The position numbers and the translations under genes were made by a program. A stretch of DNA of 64,000 nucleotides, taken from positions 23,839 through 87,838 of the forward strand of contig NW_027474096.1 of the NCBI RefSeq assembly GCF_050947335.1, read 5' to 3'. The notes under the pieces were generated by a model. That model ran no database searches. It saw nothing but the letters and a program-made list of their open reading frames with translations, and was not told the DNA's origin. This DNA is from Megachile rotundata. Lineage: Eukaryota; Arthropoda; Insecta; Hymenoptera; Megachilidae. Of the stretch, positions 42,001 to 57,400 are shown piece by piece; position 1 is the first letter of the stretch, and every line of letters begins with the position of its first letter.

Positions 42001-42600
42001 ATGAGTGTAATAAGTATAGGAATTGTCGTTCTATCGATCATATAAGAATAGTATGGCGAATAATATGATTTAGATTGATAATAATAAGAGTAATAAGTAT
42101 AGTAATTGTCGTTCTATCGACCGTGGAAGCATAATATGGCTAATAATATGAGTTAGATTGATAATAATAAGAGTAATAAGTATAGTAATTGTCGTTCTAT
42201 CGATCATATCTGCATAATATGGTTAATAATATGAGTTAGATTAATAATAATCTGAATAATAAGTATAGTAATTGTCGTTCTTTCGATCATGGAAGCATAA
42301 TATGGCTAATAATATGAGTTAAATTGATAAAAATAAGTGTAATAAGTATAGTAATTGCCGTTCTATCGATCACATAAGCATAATATGGCGAATAATATGA
42401 TTTAGATTGATAATAATAAGTGTAATAAGTATATTAATTGTCGTTCGATCGATCATATAAGCATAATATGGCTAATAATATCAGTTAGATTGATAATAAT
42501 AAGAGTAATAAGTTTAGTAATTGTCGTTCTATCGATCATATAAGCATAATATGGCTAATAATATGAGTTAGCTTGATAATAATAAGAGTAATAAGTATAG
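37340..42600 (+). repeat. 113-monomer (9379 bp) superblock duplication, copy 1
   Basis: Matches 46720-51980 at exactly 9379 bp. Paired rare markers: gagtatcagg (40262/49641), taataacatgag (40232/49611), cggtcat (40790/50169), ttctatctatc (41282/50661) and gtcgctctat (41942/51321). The constant offset over ~5.2 kb means no net indels. A weaker match extends left to ~36.55/45.93 kb with more differences. Confidence 0.9.
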
Positions 42601-43769
42601 TAATTGTCGTTCTATCGATCATATAAGCATAATATGGCTAATAATATGAGTTAGATTGATAATAATAAGAGTAATAAGTATAGTAATTGTCGTTCTATCG
42701 ATCATATAAGCATAATATGGTTAATAATATGAGTTAGATTAATAATAATAAGAGTAATAAGTATAGTAATTGTCGTTCTATCGATCATATGAGCATAATA
42801 TGGCGAATAATATCATTTAGAATGATAATAATATGAGTAATCATTATAGTAATTGTCGTTCCATCGATCATATAAGCATAATATGGCTAATAATATGAGT
42901 TAGCTTGATAACAATAAGAGTAATAAGTTTAGTAATTGTCGTTCTATCGATCATATAAGCATAATATGGCTAATAATATGAATTAGATTGATAATAATAA
43001 GAGTAATAAGTATAGTAATTGTCGTTCTATCGATCATATTAGCATAATATGGCGAATAATATCATTTAGATTGATAATAATATGAGTAATACTTATAGTA
43101 ATTGTCGTTCTATCGATCATATAAGCATAATATGGCTAATAATATGAGTTAGATTGATAATAATAAGAGTAATAACTATAGTAATTGCCGTTCCATCGAT
43201 CATATAAGCATAATATGGCGAATAATATGATTTAGATTGATAATAATAAGAGTAATAAGTATAGTAATTGTCGTTCTATCCATCATATAAGCATAATATC
43301 GCTAATAATATGAGTTAGCTTGATAATAATAAGAGTAATAAGTATAGTAATTGTCGTTCTATCGATCATATCTGCACAATATGGTTAATAATATGAGTTA
43401 GATTGATAATAATAAGGGTAATAAGTATAGTAATGGCCGTTCTATCGATCATATAAGCATAATAAGGCGAATAATATGAGTTAGATTGATAATAATAAGA
43501 GCCATAAGTATAGTAATTGTCGTTCTATCGATCATATCTGCATAATATGGTTATTAATATGAGTTAGATTAATAATAATATGAATAATAAGTATAGTAAT
43601 TGTCGTTCTATCGACCATGGAAGCATAATATGGCTAATAATACGAGTTAGATTGATAATAACAAGAGTAATACGTATAGTAATTGCCGTTCTATCGACCA
43701 TATAAGCATACTATGGCGAATAATATGATTTGGATTGATAATAATAAGAGTAATAAGTACAGTAATTGT

Positions 43770-44640
43770 CGTTCTATCGATCATATTAGCACAATATCGC
43801 TAATAATATGAGTTAGCTTGATAATAATAAGAGTAATAAGTATAGTAATTGTCGTTCTATCGATCATATCTGCACAATATGGTTAATAATATGAGTTAGA
43901 TTAATAGTAATGAGTGTAATAAGTATAGTAATCGTCGTTCGATCGATCATATAAGAATAATATGGCGAATAATATGATTTAGATTGATAATAATAACAGT
44001 AATAAGTATAGTAATTGTCGTTCTATCGATCATATAAGCATAATATGGCTAATAATATGAGTTAGATTGATAATAATAAGAGTAATAAGTATAGTAATTG
44101 TCGTTCTATCGATCATATAAGCATAATATGGTTAATAATATGAGTTAGATTAATAATAATAAGAGTAATAAGTATAGTAATTGTCGTTCTATCGATCATA
44201 TAAGCATAATATGGCTAATAATATGAGTTAGCTTGATAATAATAAGAGTTATAAGTATAGTAATTGTCGTTCTATCGATCATATCTGCACAATATGGTTA
44301 ATAATATGAGTTAGATTAATAGCAATGAGTGTAATAAGTATAGGAATTGTCGTTCTATCGATCATATAAGAATAGTATGGCGAATAATATGATTTAGATT
44401 GATAATAATAAGAGTAATAAGTATAGTAATTGTCGTTCTATCGTCCGTGGAAGCATAATATGGCTAATAATATGAGTTAGATTGATAATAATAAGAGTAA
44501 TAAGTATAGTAATTGTCGTTCTATCGATCATATCTGCATAATATGGTTAATAATATGAGTTAGATTAATAATAATCTGAATAATAAGTATAGTAATTGTC
44601 GTTCTTTCGATCATGGAAGCATAATATGGCTAATAATATG
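43770..44640 (+). repeat. 15-monomer (1245 bp) offset duplication, copy 1
   Basis: Matches 45015-45885 at 1245 bp. The rare tcgtccgtgg lies at 44441 and 45686. Distinct states include attagcacaatatcgc, cgttcgatcg, aacagtaataag, agagttataag and ttctttcgatc. Confidence 0.85.
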
Positions 44641-44980
44641 AGTTAGATTGATAAAAATAAGTGTAATAAGTATAGTAATTGCCGTTCTATCGATCACATA
44701 AGCATAATATGGCGAATAATATGATTTAGATTGATAATAATAAGTGTAATAAGTATATTAATTGTCGTTCGATCGATCATATAAGCATAATATGGCTAAT
44801 AATATCAGTTAGATTGATAATAATAACAGTAATAAGTATAGTCATTGTCGTTCTATCGATCATGGAAGCATAATATGCCTAATAATATGAGTTAGATTGA
44901 TAATAATAAGGGTAATAAGTATAGTAATTGCCGTTCTATCGATCATATAAGCATAATAAGGCTAATAATATGAATTAGAT
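44190..44980 (+). repeat. 110-monomer (9130 bp) offset duplication, copy 1
   Basis: Matches 53320-54110. tcgtccgtgg (44441/53571) and gtcattgtcg (44841/53971) are both 9130 bp apart. It is the distal part of the domain IV superblock after loss or gain of monomers. Confidence 0.85.
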
Positions 44981-45014
44981 TGATAATAATAAGAGTAATA
45001 AGTATAGTAATTGT

Positions 45015-45885
45015 CGTTCTATCGATCATATTAGCACAATATCGCTAATAATATGAGTTAGCTTGATAATAATAAGAGTAATAAGTATAGTAATTGTCGT
45101 TCTATCGATCATATCTGCACAATATGGTTAATAATATGAGTTAGATTAATAGTAATGAGTGTAATAAGTATAGTAATCGTCGTTCGATCGATCATATAAG
45201 AATAATATGGCGAATAATATGATTTAGATTGATAATAATAACAGTAATAAGTATAGTAATTGTCGTTCTATCGATCATATAAGCATAATATGGCTAATAA
45301 TATGAGTTAGATTGATAATAATAAGAGTAATAAGTATAGTAATTGTCGTTCTATCGATCATATAAGCATAATATGGTTAATAATATGAGTTAGATTAATA
45401 ATAATAAGAGTAATAAGTATAGTAATTGTCGTTCTATCGATCATATAAGCATAATATGGCTAATAATATGAGTTAGCTTGATAATAATAAGAGTTATAAG
45501 TATAGTAATTGTCGTTCTATCGATCATATCTGCACAATATGGTTAATAATATGAGTTAGATTAATAGCAATGAGTGTAATAAGTATAGGAATTGTCGTTC
45601 TATCGATCATATAAGAATAGTATGGCGAATAATATGATTTAGATTGATAATAATAAGAGTAATAAGTATAGTAATTGTCGTTCTATCGTCCGTGGAAGCA
45701 TAATATGGCTAATAATATGAGTTAGATTGATAATAATAAGAGTAATAAGTATAGTAATTGTCGTTCTATCGATCATATCTGCATAATATGGTTAATAATA
45801 TGAGTTAGATTAATAATAATCTGAATAATAAGTATAGTAATTGTCGTTCTTTCGATCATGGAAGCATAATATGGCTAATAATATG
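45015..45885 (+). repeat. 15-monomer (1245 bp) offset duplication, copy 2
   Basis: Ends within a hybrid monomer near 45.88 kb. The ttctttcgatcatgg monomer is followed by gattaataataataag instead of the usual gattgataaaaataag, marking an exchange junction into a block shared with 54.43 kb. Confidence 0.85.
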
Positions 45886-47150
45886 AGTTAGATTAATAAT
45901 AATAAGAGTAATAAGTATAGTAATTGTCGTTCTATCGATCATATGAGCATAATATGGCGAATAATATCATTTAGATTGATAATAATATGAGTAATACGTA
46001 TAGTAATTGTCGTTCTATCGATCATATACGCATAATATGGCTAATAATATGAGTTAGCTTGATAATAATAAGAGTAATAAGTTTAGTAATTGTCGTTCTA
46101 TCGATCATATAAGCATAACATGGCTAATAATATGAATTAGATTGATAATAATAAGAGTAATAAGTATAGTAATTGTCGTTCTATCGATCATATTAGCATA
46201 ATATGGCGAATAATATCATTTAGATTGATAATAATATGAGTATTAATTATAGTAATTGTCGTTCTATCGATCATATAAGCATAATATGGCTAATAATATG
46301 AATTAGATTGATAATAATAAGAGTAATAAGTATAGTAATTGTCGTTCTATCGATCATATAAGCATAATATGGCTAATAATATGAATTAGATTGATAATAA
46401 TAAGAGTAATAAGTATAGTAATTGTCGTTCTATCGATCATATTAGCACAATATCGCTAATAATATGAGTTAGCTTGATAATAATAAGAGTAATAAGTATA
46501 GTAATTGTCGTTCTATCGATCATATCTGCACAATATGGTTAATAATATGAGTTAGATTAATAGTAATGAGTGTAATAAGTATAGTAATCGTCGTTCGATC
46601 GATCATATAAGAATAATATGGCGAATAATATGATTTAGATTGATAATAATAACAGTAATAAGTATAGTAATTGTCGTTCTATCGATCATATAAGCATAAT
46701 ATGGCTAATAATATGAGTTAGATTGATAATAATAAGAGTAATAAGTATAGTAATTGTCGTTCTATCGATCATATAAGCATAATATGGTTAATAATATGAG
46801 TTAGATTAATAATAATAAGAGTAATAAGTATAGTAATTGTCGTTCTATCGATCATATGAGCATAATATGGCGAATAATATCATTTAGAATGATAATAATA
46901 TGAGTAATCATTATAGTAATTGTCGTTCCATCGATCATATAAGCATAATATGGCTAATAATATGAGTTAGCTTGATAACAATAAGAGTAATAAGTTTAGT
47001 AATTGTCGTTCTATCGATCATATAAGCATAATATGGCTAATAATATGAATTAGATTGATAATAATAAGAGTAATAAGTATAGTAATTGTCGTTCTATCGA
47101 TCATATTAGCATAATATGGCGAATAATATCATTTAGATTGATAATAATAT
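45880..47150 (+). repeat. 103-monomer (8549 bp) offset duplication, copy 1
   Basis: Matches 54430-55700. Shared states include gtaatacgtatag with catatacgc, aacagtaataag and gaatgataat with gtaatcattatag (46901/55450). Confidence 0.85.
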
Positions 47151-50100
47151 GAGTAATACTTATAGTAATTGTCGTTCTATCGATCATATAAGCATAATAT
47201 GGCTAATAATATGAATTAGATTGATAATAATAAGAGTAATAAGTATAGTAATTGTCGTTCTATCGATCATATCTGCACAATATGGTTAATAATATGAGTT
47301 AGATTAATAGTAATGAGTGTAATAAGTATAGTAATTGTCGTTCTATCGACCATATAAGCATAATATGGCGACTAATATGATTTAGATTGATAATAATAAG
47401 AGTAATAAGTATAGTAATTGTCGTTCTATCGATCATATAAGCATAATATGGCTAATAATATGAGTTAGATTGATAATAATAAGACTAATAAGTATAGTAA
47501 TTGTCGTTCTATCGATCATATATGCATAATGTGGCTAATAATATGAGTTAGATTGATAATAATAAGAGTAATAAGTATAGTAATTGTCGTTCTATCGATC
47601 ATATCTGCACAATATGGTTAATAATATGAGTTAGATTAATAGTAATGAGTGTAATAAGTATAGTAATTGTCGTTCTATCGATCATATAAGCATAATATGT
47701 CTAATAATATGAGTTAGATTGATAATAATAACAGTAATAAGTATAGTAATTGTCGTTCTATCGATCATGGAAGCATAATATGGCTAATAATATGAGTTAG
47801 ATTGATAGTAATAAGAGTAATAACTATAGTAATTGCCGTTCTATCGATCATATAAGCATAATATGGCGAATAATATGATTTGGATTGATAATAATAAGAG
47901 TAATAAGTATAGTAATTGTCGTTCTATCGATCATATAAGCATAATATCGCTAATAATATGAGTTAGCTTGATAATAATAAGAGTAATAAGTATAGCAATT
48001 GTCGTTCTATCGATCATATAAGCATAATATGGCTAATAATATGAGTTAGATTGATAATAATAAGAGTAATAAGTATAGTAATTGTCGTTCTATCGATCAC
48101 ATAAGCATAATATGGTTAATAATATTTATTAGATTAATAATAATATGAATAATAAGTATAGTAATTGTCGTTCTATCGACCATGGAAGCATAATATGGCT
48201 AATAATACGAGTTAGATTGATAATAATAAGAGTAATAAGTATAGTAATTGTCGTTCTATCGATCATATCTGCACAATATGGTTAATAATATGAGTTAGAT
48301 TAATAGTAATGAGTGTAATAAGTATAGTAATTGTCGTTCTATCGACCATGGAAGCATAATATGGCTAATAATACGAGTTAGATTGGTAATAATAAGAGTA
48401 ATAAGTATAGTAATTGTCGTTCTATCGATCATATAAGCATAATATGGCTAATAATATGAATTAGATTGATAATAATAAGAGTAATAAGTATAGTAATTGT
48501 CGTTCTATCGATCATATAAGCATAATATCGCTAATAATATGAGTTAGCTTGATAATAATAAGAGTAATAAGTATAGTAATTGTCGTTCCATCGATCATAT
48601 CTGCACAATATGGTTAATAATATGAGTTAGATTAATAGTAATGAGTGTAATAAGTATAGTAATTGTCGTTCTATCGATCATATAAGAATAATATGGCGAA
48701 TAATATGATTTAGATTGATAATAATAAGAGTAATAAGTATAGTAATTGTCGTTCTATCGATCATATAAGCATAATATGGCTAATAATATGAGTTAGATTA
48801 ATAATAATAAGAGTAATAAGTATAGTAATTGTCGTTCTATCGATCATATGAGCATAATATGGCGAATAATATCATTTAGATTGATAATAATATGAGTAAT
48901 AAGTATAGTAATTGTCGTTCTATCGATCATATAAGCATAATATGGCTAATAATATGAGTTAGCTTGATAATAATAAGAGTAATAAGTTTAGTAATTGTCG
49001 TTCTATCGATCATATAAGCATAATATGGCTAATAATATGAATTAGATTGATAATAATAAGAGTAATAAGTATAGTAATTGTCGTTCTATCGATCATATTA
49101 GCATAATATGGCGAATAATATCATTTAGATTGATAATAATATGAGTATTAATTATAGTAATTGTCGTTCTATCGATCATATGAGCATAATATGGCTAATA
49201 ATATGAATTAGATTGATAATAATAAGAGTAATAAGTATAGTAATTGTCGTTCGATCGATCATATAAGCATAATATGGCTAATAATATGAATTAGATTGAT
49301 AATAATAAGAGTAATAAGTATAGTAATTGTCGTTCTATCGATCATATTAGCACAATATCGCTAATAATATGAGTTAGCTTGATAATAATAAGAGTAATAA
49401 GTATAGTAATTGTCGTTCTATCGATCATATCTGCACAATATGGTTAATAATATGAGTTAGATTAATAGTAATGAGTGTAATAAGTATAGTAATCGTCGTT
49501 CGATCGATCATATTAGAATAATATGGCGAATAATATGATTTAGATTGATAATAATAAGAGTAATAAGTATAGTAATTGTCGTTCTATCGATCATATAAGC
49601 ATAATATGGCTAATAACATGAGTTAGATTGATAATAATAAGAGTATCAGGTATAGTAATTGTCGTTCTATCGATCATATAAGCATAATATGGTTAATAAT
49701 ATGAGTTAGATTAATAATAATAAGAGTAATAAGTATAGTAATCGTCGTTCTATCGATCATATGAGCATAATATGGCGAATAATATCATTTAGAATGATAA
49801 TAATATGAGTAATAAGTATAGTAATTGTCGTTCCATCGATCATATAAGCATAATATGGCTAATAATATGAGTTAGCTTGATAACAATAAGAGTAATAAGT
49901 TTAGTAATTGTCGTTCTATCGATCATATAAGCATAATATGGCTAATAATATGAATTAGATTGATAATAATAAGAGTAATAAGTATAGTAATTGTCGTTCT
50001 ATCGATCATATTAGCATAATATGGCGAATAATATCATTTAGATTGATAATAATATGAGTAATAATTATAGTAATTGTCGTTCTATCGATCATATAAGCAT

Positions 50101-51980
50101 AATATGGCTAATAATATAGATTAGATTGATAATAATAAGAGTAATAAGTATAGTAATTGTCGTTCTATCGGTCATATAAGCATAATATGGCTAATAATAT
50201 GAATTAGATTGATAATAATAAGAGTAATAAGTATAGTAATTGTCGTTCTATCGATCATATAAGCATGATATCGCTAATAATATGAGTTAGCTTGATAATA
50301 ATAAGAGTAATAAGTATAGTAATTGTCGTTCTATCGATCATATCTGCACAATATGGTTAATAATATGAGTTAGATTAATAGTAATGAGTGTAATAAGTAT
50401 AGTAATTGTCGTTCTATCGATCATATAAGAATAATATGGCGAATAATATGATTTAGATTGATAATAATAAGAGTAATAAGTATAGTAATTGTCGTTCTAT
50501 CGATCATATAAGCATAATATGGCTAATAATATGAGTTAGATTAATAATAATAAGAGTAATAAGTATAGTAATTGTCGTTCTATCGATCATATGAGCATAA
50601 TATGGCGAATAATATCATTTAGATTGATAATAATATGAGTAATAAGTATAGTAATTGTCGTTCTATCTATCATATAAGCATAATATGGCTAATAATATGA
50701 GTTAGCTTGATAATAATAAGAGTAATAAGTTTAGTAATTGTCGTTCTATCGATCATATAAGCATAATATGGCTAATAATATGAATTAGATTGATAATAAT
50801 AAGAGTAATAAGTATAGTAATTGTCGTTCTATCGATCATATTAGCATAATATGGCGAATAATATCATTTAGATTGATAATAATATGAGTATTAATTATAG
50901 TAATTGTCGTTCTATCGATCATATAAGCATAATATGGCTAATAATATGAATTAGATTGATAATAATAAGAGTAATAAGTATAGTAATTGTCGTTCTATCG
51001 ATCATATAAGCATAATATGGCTAATAATATGAATTAGATTGATAATAATAAGAGTAATAAGTTTAGTAATTGTCGTTCTATCGATCATATAAGCATAATA
51101 TGGCTAATAATATGAGTTAGCTTGATAATAATAAGAGTTATAAGTATAGTAATTGTCGTTCTATCGATCATATCTGCACAATATGGTTAATAATATGAGT
51201 TAGATTAATAGCAATGAGTGTAATAAGTATAGTAATTGTCGTTCTATCGATCATATAAGAATAGTATGGCGAATAATATGATTTAGATTGATAATAATAA
51301 GAGTTATAAGTATAGTAATTGTCGCTCTATCGATCATATCTGCACAATATGGTTAATAATATGAGTTAGATTAATAGCAATGAGTGTAATAAGTATAGGA
51401 ATTGTCGTTCTATCGATCATATAAGAATAGTATGGCGAATAATATGATTTAGATTGATAATAATAAGAGTAATAAGTATAGTAATTGTCGTTCTATCGAC
51501 CGTGGAAGCATAATATGGCTAATAATATGAGTTAGATTGATAATAATAAGAGTAATAAGTATAGTAATTGTCGTTCTATCGATCATATCTGCATAATATG
51601 GTTAATAATATGAGTTAGATTAATAATAATCTGAATAATAAGTATAGTAATTGTCGTTCTTTCGATCATGGAAGCATAATATGGCTAATAATATGAGTTA
51701 GATTGATAAAAATAAGTGTAATAAGTATAGTAATTGCCGTTCTATCGATCACATAAGCATAATATGGCGAATAATATGATTTAGATTGATAATAATAAGT
51801 GTAATAAGTATATTAATTGTCGTTCGATCGATCATATAAGCATAATATGGCTAATAATATCAGTTAGATTGATAATAATAAGAGTAATAAGTTTAGTAAT
51901 TGTCGTTCTATCGATCATATAAGCATAATATGGCTAATAATATGAGTTAGCTTGATAATAATAAGAGTAATAAGTTTAGT
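46720..51980 (+). repeat. 113-monomer (9379 bp) superblock duplication, copy 2
   Basis: Partner of 37340-42600. Private states include cgttcgatcgatc near 49250 (a plain tctatcg in copy 1) and gaatgataat with gtaatcattatag at 46.9 kb, which links instead to 55.45 kb. At ~51.98 kb copy 1 reads agtatag and this copy reads agtttag, and the order diverges. Confidence 0.9.
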
Positions 51981-53319
51981 AATTGTCGTTCTATCGATCA
52001 TATAAGCATAATATGGCTAATAATATGAATTAGATTGATAATAATAAGAGTAATAAGTATAGTAATTGTCGTTCTATCGATCATATTAGCATAATATGGC
52101 GAATAATATCATTTAGATTGATAATAATATGAGTAATAAGTATAGTAATTGTCGTTCTATCGATCATATAAGCATAATATGGCTAATAATATGAGTTAGA
52201 TTGATAATAATAAGAGTAATAACTATAGTAATTGCCGTTCCATCGATCATATAAGCATAATATGGCGAATAATATGATTTAGATTGATAATAATAAGAGT
52301 AATAAGTATAGTAATTGTCGTTCTATCCATCATATAAGCATAATATCGCTAATAATATGAGTTAGCTTGATAATAATAAGAGTAATAAGTATAGTAATTG
52401 TCGTTCTATCGATCATATCTGCACAATATGGTTAATAATATGAGTTAGATTAATAGTAATGAGTGTAATAAGTATAGTAATTGTCGTTCTATCGATCATA
52501 TAAGAGTAATATGGCGAATAATATGATTTAGATTGATAATAATAAGAGTAATAAGTATAGTAATTGTCGTTCTATCGATCATTTAAGCACAATATGGCTA
52601 ATAATATGAGTTAGATTGATAATAATAAGAGTCATAAGTATAGTAATTGTCGTTCTATCGATCATATAAGCATAATATGGTTAATAATATTTATTAGATT
52701 AATAATAATACGAATAATAAGTATAGTAATTGTCATTCTATCGACCATGGAAGCATAATATGGCTAATAATACGAGTTAGATTGATAATAATAAGAGTAA
52801 TAAGTATAGTAATTGCCGTTCTATCGACCATATAAGCATAATATGGCGAATAATATGATTTAGATTGATAATAATAAGAGTAATAAGTATAGTAATTGTC
52901 GTTCTATCGATCATATAAGCATAATATGGCTAATAATATGAGTTAGATTGATAATAATAAGGGTAATAAGTATAGTAATGGCCGTTCTATCGATCATATA
53001 AGCATAATAAGGCGAATAATATGAGTTAGATTGATAATAATAAGAGCCATAAGTATAGTAATTGTCGTTCTATCGATCATATCTGCATAATATGGTTATT
53101 AATATGAGTTAGATTAATAATAATATGAATAATAAGTATAGTAATTGTCGTTCTATCGACCATGGAAGCATAATATGGCTAATAATACGAGTTAGATTGA
53201 TAATAACAAGAGTAATACGTATAGTAATTGCCGTTCTATCGACCATATAAGCATACTATGGCGAATAATATGATTTGGATTGATAATAATAAGAGTAATA
53301 AGTACAGTAATTGTCGTTC

Positions 53320-54110
53320 TATCGATCATATAAGCATAATATGGCTAATAATATGAGTTAGCTTGATAATAATAAGAGTTATAAGTATAGTAATTGTCGT
53401 TCTATCGATCATATCTGCACAATATGGTTAATAATATGAGTTAGATTAATAGCAATGAGTGTAATAAGTATAGGAATTGTCGTTCTATCGATCATATAAG
53501 AATAGTATGGCGAATAATATGATTTAGATTGATAATAATAAGAGTAATAAGTATAGTAATTGTCGTTCTATCGTCCGTGGAAGCATAATATGGCTAATAA
53601 TATGAGTTAGATTGATAATAATAAGAGTAATAAGTATAGTAATTGTCGTTCTATCGATCATAACTGCATAATATGGTTAATAATATGAGTTAGATTAATA
53701 ATAATCTGAATAATAAGTATAGTAATTGTCGTTCTTTCGATCATGGAAGCATAATATGGCTAATAATATGAGTTAGATTGATAAAAATAAGTGTAATAAG
53801 TATAGTAATTGCCGTTCTATCGATCACATAAGCATAATATGGCGAATAATATGATTTAGATTGATAATAATAAGTGTAATAAGTATATTAATTGTCGTTC
53901 GATCGATCATATAAGCATAATATGGCTAATAATATCAGTTAGATTGATAATAATAACAGTAATAAGTATAGTCATTGTCGTTCTATCGATCATGGAAGCA
54001 TAATATGCCTAATAATATGAGTTAGATTGATAATAATAAGGGTAATAAGTATAGTAATTGCCGTTCTATCGATCATATAAGCATAATAAGGCTAATAATA
54101 TGAGTTAGAT
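53320..54110 (+). repeat. 110-monomer (9130 bp) offset duplication, copy 2
   Basis: Partner of 44190-44980. Private base: tcataactgcat near 53661 instead of tcatatctgcat. The copies diverge near 54098, at gagttag here versus gaattag. Confidence 0.85.
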
Positions 54111-54420
54111 TGATAATAATAAGAGTAATAAGTATAGTAATTGTCGGTCTATCGATCATATCTGCACAATATGGTTAATAATATGAGTTAGATTAATAGC
54201 AATGAGTGTAATAAGTATAGTAATTGTCGTCCTATCGATCATATAAGAATAGTATGGCGAATAATATGATTTAGATTGATAATAATAAGAGTAATAAGTA
54301 TAGTAATTGTCGTTCTATCGATCATATAAGCATAATATGGCTAATAATATGAGTTAGATTGATAATAATGAGAGTAATAAGTATAGTAATTGTCGTTCTA
54401 TCGATCATATAAGCATAATA

Positions 54421-57400
54421 TCGCTAATAATATGAGTTAGATTAATAATAATAAGAGTAATAAGTATAGTAATTGTCGTTCTATCGATCATATGAGCATA
54501 ATATGGCGAATAATATCATTTAGATTGATAATAATATGAGTAATACGTATAGTAATTGTCGTTCTATCGATCATATACGCATAATATGGCTAATAATATG
54601 AGTTAGCTTGATAATAATAAGAGTAATAAGTTTAGTAATTGTCGTTCTATCGATCATATAAGCATAATATGGCTAATAATATGAATTAGATTGATAATAA
54701 TAAGAGTAATAAGTATAGTAATTGTCGTTCTATCGATCATATTAGCATAATATGGCGAATAATATCATTTAGATTGATAATAATATGAGTATTAATTATA
54801 GTAATTGTCGTTCTATCGATCATATAAGCATAATATGGCTAATAATATGAATTAGATTGATAATAATAAGAGTAATAAGTATAGTAATTGTCGTTCTATC
54901 GATCATATAAGCATAATATGGCTAATAATATGAATTAGATTGATAATAATAAGAGTAATAAGTATAGTAATTGTCGTTCTATCGATCATATTAGCACAAT
55001 ATCGCTAATAATATGAGTTAGCTTGATAATAATAAGAGTAATAAGTATAGTAATTGTCGTTCTATCGATCATATCTGCACAATATGGTTAATAATATGAG
55101 TTAGATTAATAGTAATGAGTGTAATAAGTATAGTAATCGTCGTTCGATCGATCATATAAGAATAATATGGCGAATAATATGATTTAGATTGATAATAATA
55201 ACAGTAATAAGTATAGTAATTGTCGTTCTATCGATCATATAAGCATAATATGGCTAATAATATGAGTTAGATTGATAATAATAAGAGTAATAAGTATAGT
55301 AATTGTCGTTCTATCGATCATATAAGCATAATATGGTTAATAATATGAGTTAGATTAATAATAATAAGAGTAATAAGTATAGTAATTGTCGTTCTATCGA
55401 TCATATGAGCATAATATGGCGAATAATATCATTTAGAATGATAATAATATGAGTAATCATTATAGTAATTGTCGTTCCATCGATCATATAAGCATAATAT
55501 GGCTAATAATATGAGTTAGCTTGATAACAATAAGAGTAATAAGTTTAGTAATTGTCGTTCTATCGATCATATAAGCATAATATGGCTAATAATATGAATT
55601 AGATTGATAATAATAAGAGTAATAAGTATAGTAATTGTCGTTCTATCGATCATATTAGCATAATATGGCGAATAATATCATTTAGATTGATAATAATATG
55701 AGTAATAATTATAGTAATTGTCGTTCTATCGATCATATAAGCATAATATGGCTAATAATATAGATTAGATTGATAATAATAAGAGTAATAAGTATAGTAA
55801 TTGTCGTTCTATCGGTCATATAAGCATAATATGGCTAATAATATGAATTAGATTGATAATAATAAGAGTAATAAGTATAGTAATTGTCGTTCTATCGATC
55901 ATATAAGCATGATATCGCTAATAATATGAGTTAGCTTGATAATAATAAGAGTAATAAGTATAGTAATTGTCGTTCTATCGATCATATCTGCACAATATGG
56001 TTAATAATATGAGTTAGATTAATAGTAATGAGTGTAATAAGTATAGTAATTGTCGTTCTATCGATCATATAAGAATAATATGGCGAATAATATGATTTAG
56101 ATTGATAATAATAAGAGTAATAAGTATAGTAATTGTCGTTCTATCGATCATATAAGCATAATATGGCTAATAATATGAGTTAGATTGATAATAATAAGAG
56201 TAATAACTATAGTAATTGTCGTTCTATCGATCACATAAGCATAATATGGTTAATAATATTTATTAGATTAATAATAATATGAATAATAAGTATAGCAATT
56301 GTCGTTCTATCGACCATGGAAGCATAATATGGCTAATAATACGAGTTAGATTGATAATAATAAGAGTAATAAGTATAGTAATTGTCGTTCTATCGATCAT
56401 ATCTGCACAATATGGTTAATAATATGAGTTAGATTAATAGTAATGAGTGTAATAAGTATAGTAATTGTCGTTCTATCGACCATGGAAGCATAATATGGCT
56501 AATAATACGAGTTAGATTGGTAATAATAAGAGTAATAAGTATAGTAATTGTCGTTCTATCGATCATATAAGCATAATATGGCTAATAATATGAATTAGAT
56601 TGATAATAATAAGAGTAATAAGTATAGTAATTGTCGTTCTATCGATCATATAAGCATAATATCGCTAATAATATGAGTTAGCTTGATAATAATAAGAGTA
56701 ATAAGTATAGTAATTGTCGTTCTATCGATCATATCTGCACAATATGGTTAATAATATGAGTTAGATTAATAGTAATGAGTGTAATAAGTATAGTAATTGT
56801 CGTTCTATCGATCATATAAGTATAATATGGCGAATAATATGATTTAGATTGATAATAATAAGAGTAATAAGTATAGTAATTGTCGTTCTATCGATCATAT
56901 AAGCATAATATGGCTAATAATATGAGTTAGATTAATAATAATAAGAGTAATAAGTATAGTAATTGTCGTTCTATCGATCATATGAGCATAATATGGCGAA
57001 TAATATCATTTAGATTGATAATAATAAGAGTACTAAGTATAGTAATTGTCGTTCTATCGATCATATAAGCATCATATGGTTAATAATATGAGTTAGATTA
57101 ATAATAATAAGAATAATAAGTATAGTAATTGTCGTCTATCGATCATATAAGCATAATATGGCTAATAATATGAATTAGATTGATAATAATAACAGTAATA
57201 AGTATAGTAATTGTCGTTCTATCGATCATGGAAGCATAATATGGCTAATAATATGAATTAGATTGATAATAATAAGAGTAATAAGTATAGTGATTGTCGT
57301 TCTATCGATCATATAAGCATAATATCGCTAATAATATGAGTTAGATTGATAACAATAAGAGTAATAAGTATAGTAATTGCCGTTCTATCGATCATATATG

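Larger units (their letters stand above)
36500..54420 (+). repeat. Satellite domain IV (two copies of a ~9.3 kb superblock)
   Basis: The segment from ~36.7 to ~45 kb is repeated at ~46 to ~54.1 kb. The offset shifts by whole monomers along the way: 9379 bp (113 monomers) for most of it, then 9047 (109), 9545 (115) and 9130 (110) in the distal part. The shifts mark gain or loss of monomers in one copy after the superblock duplicated. All of it is 83 bp satellite. Confidence 0.8.
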
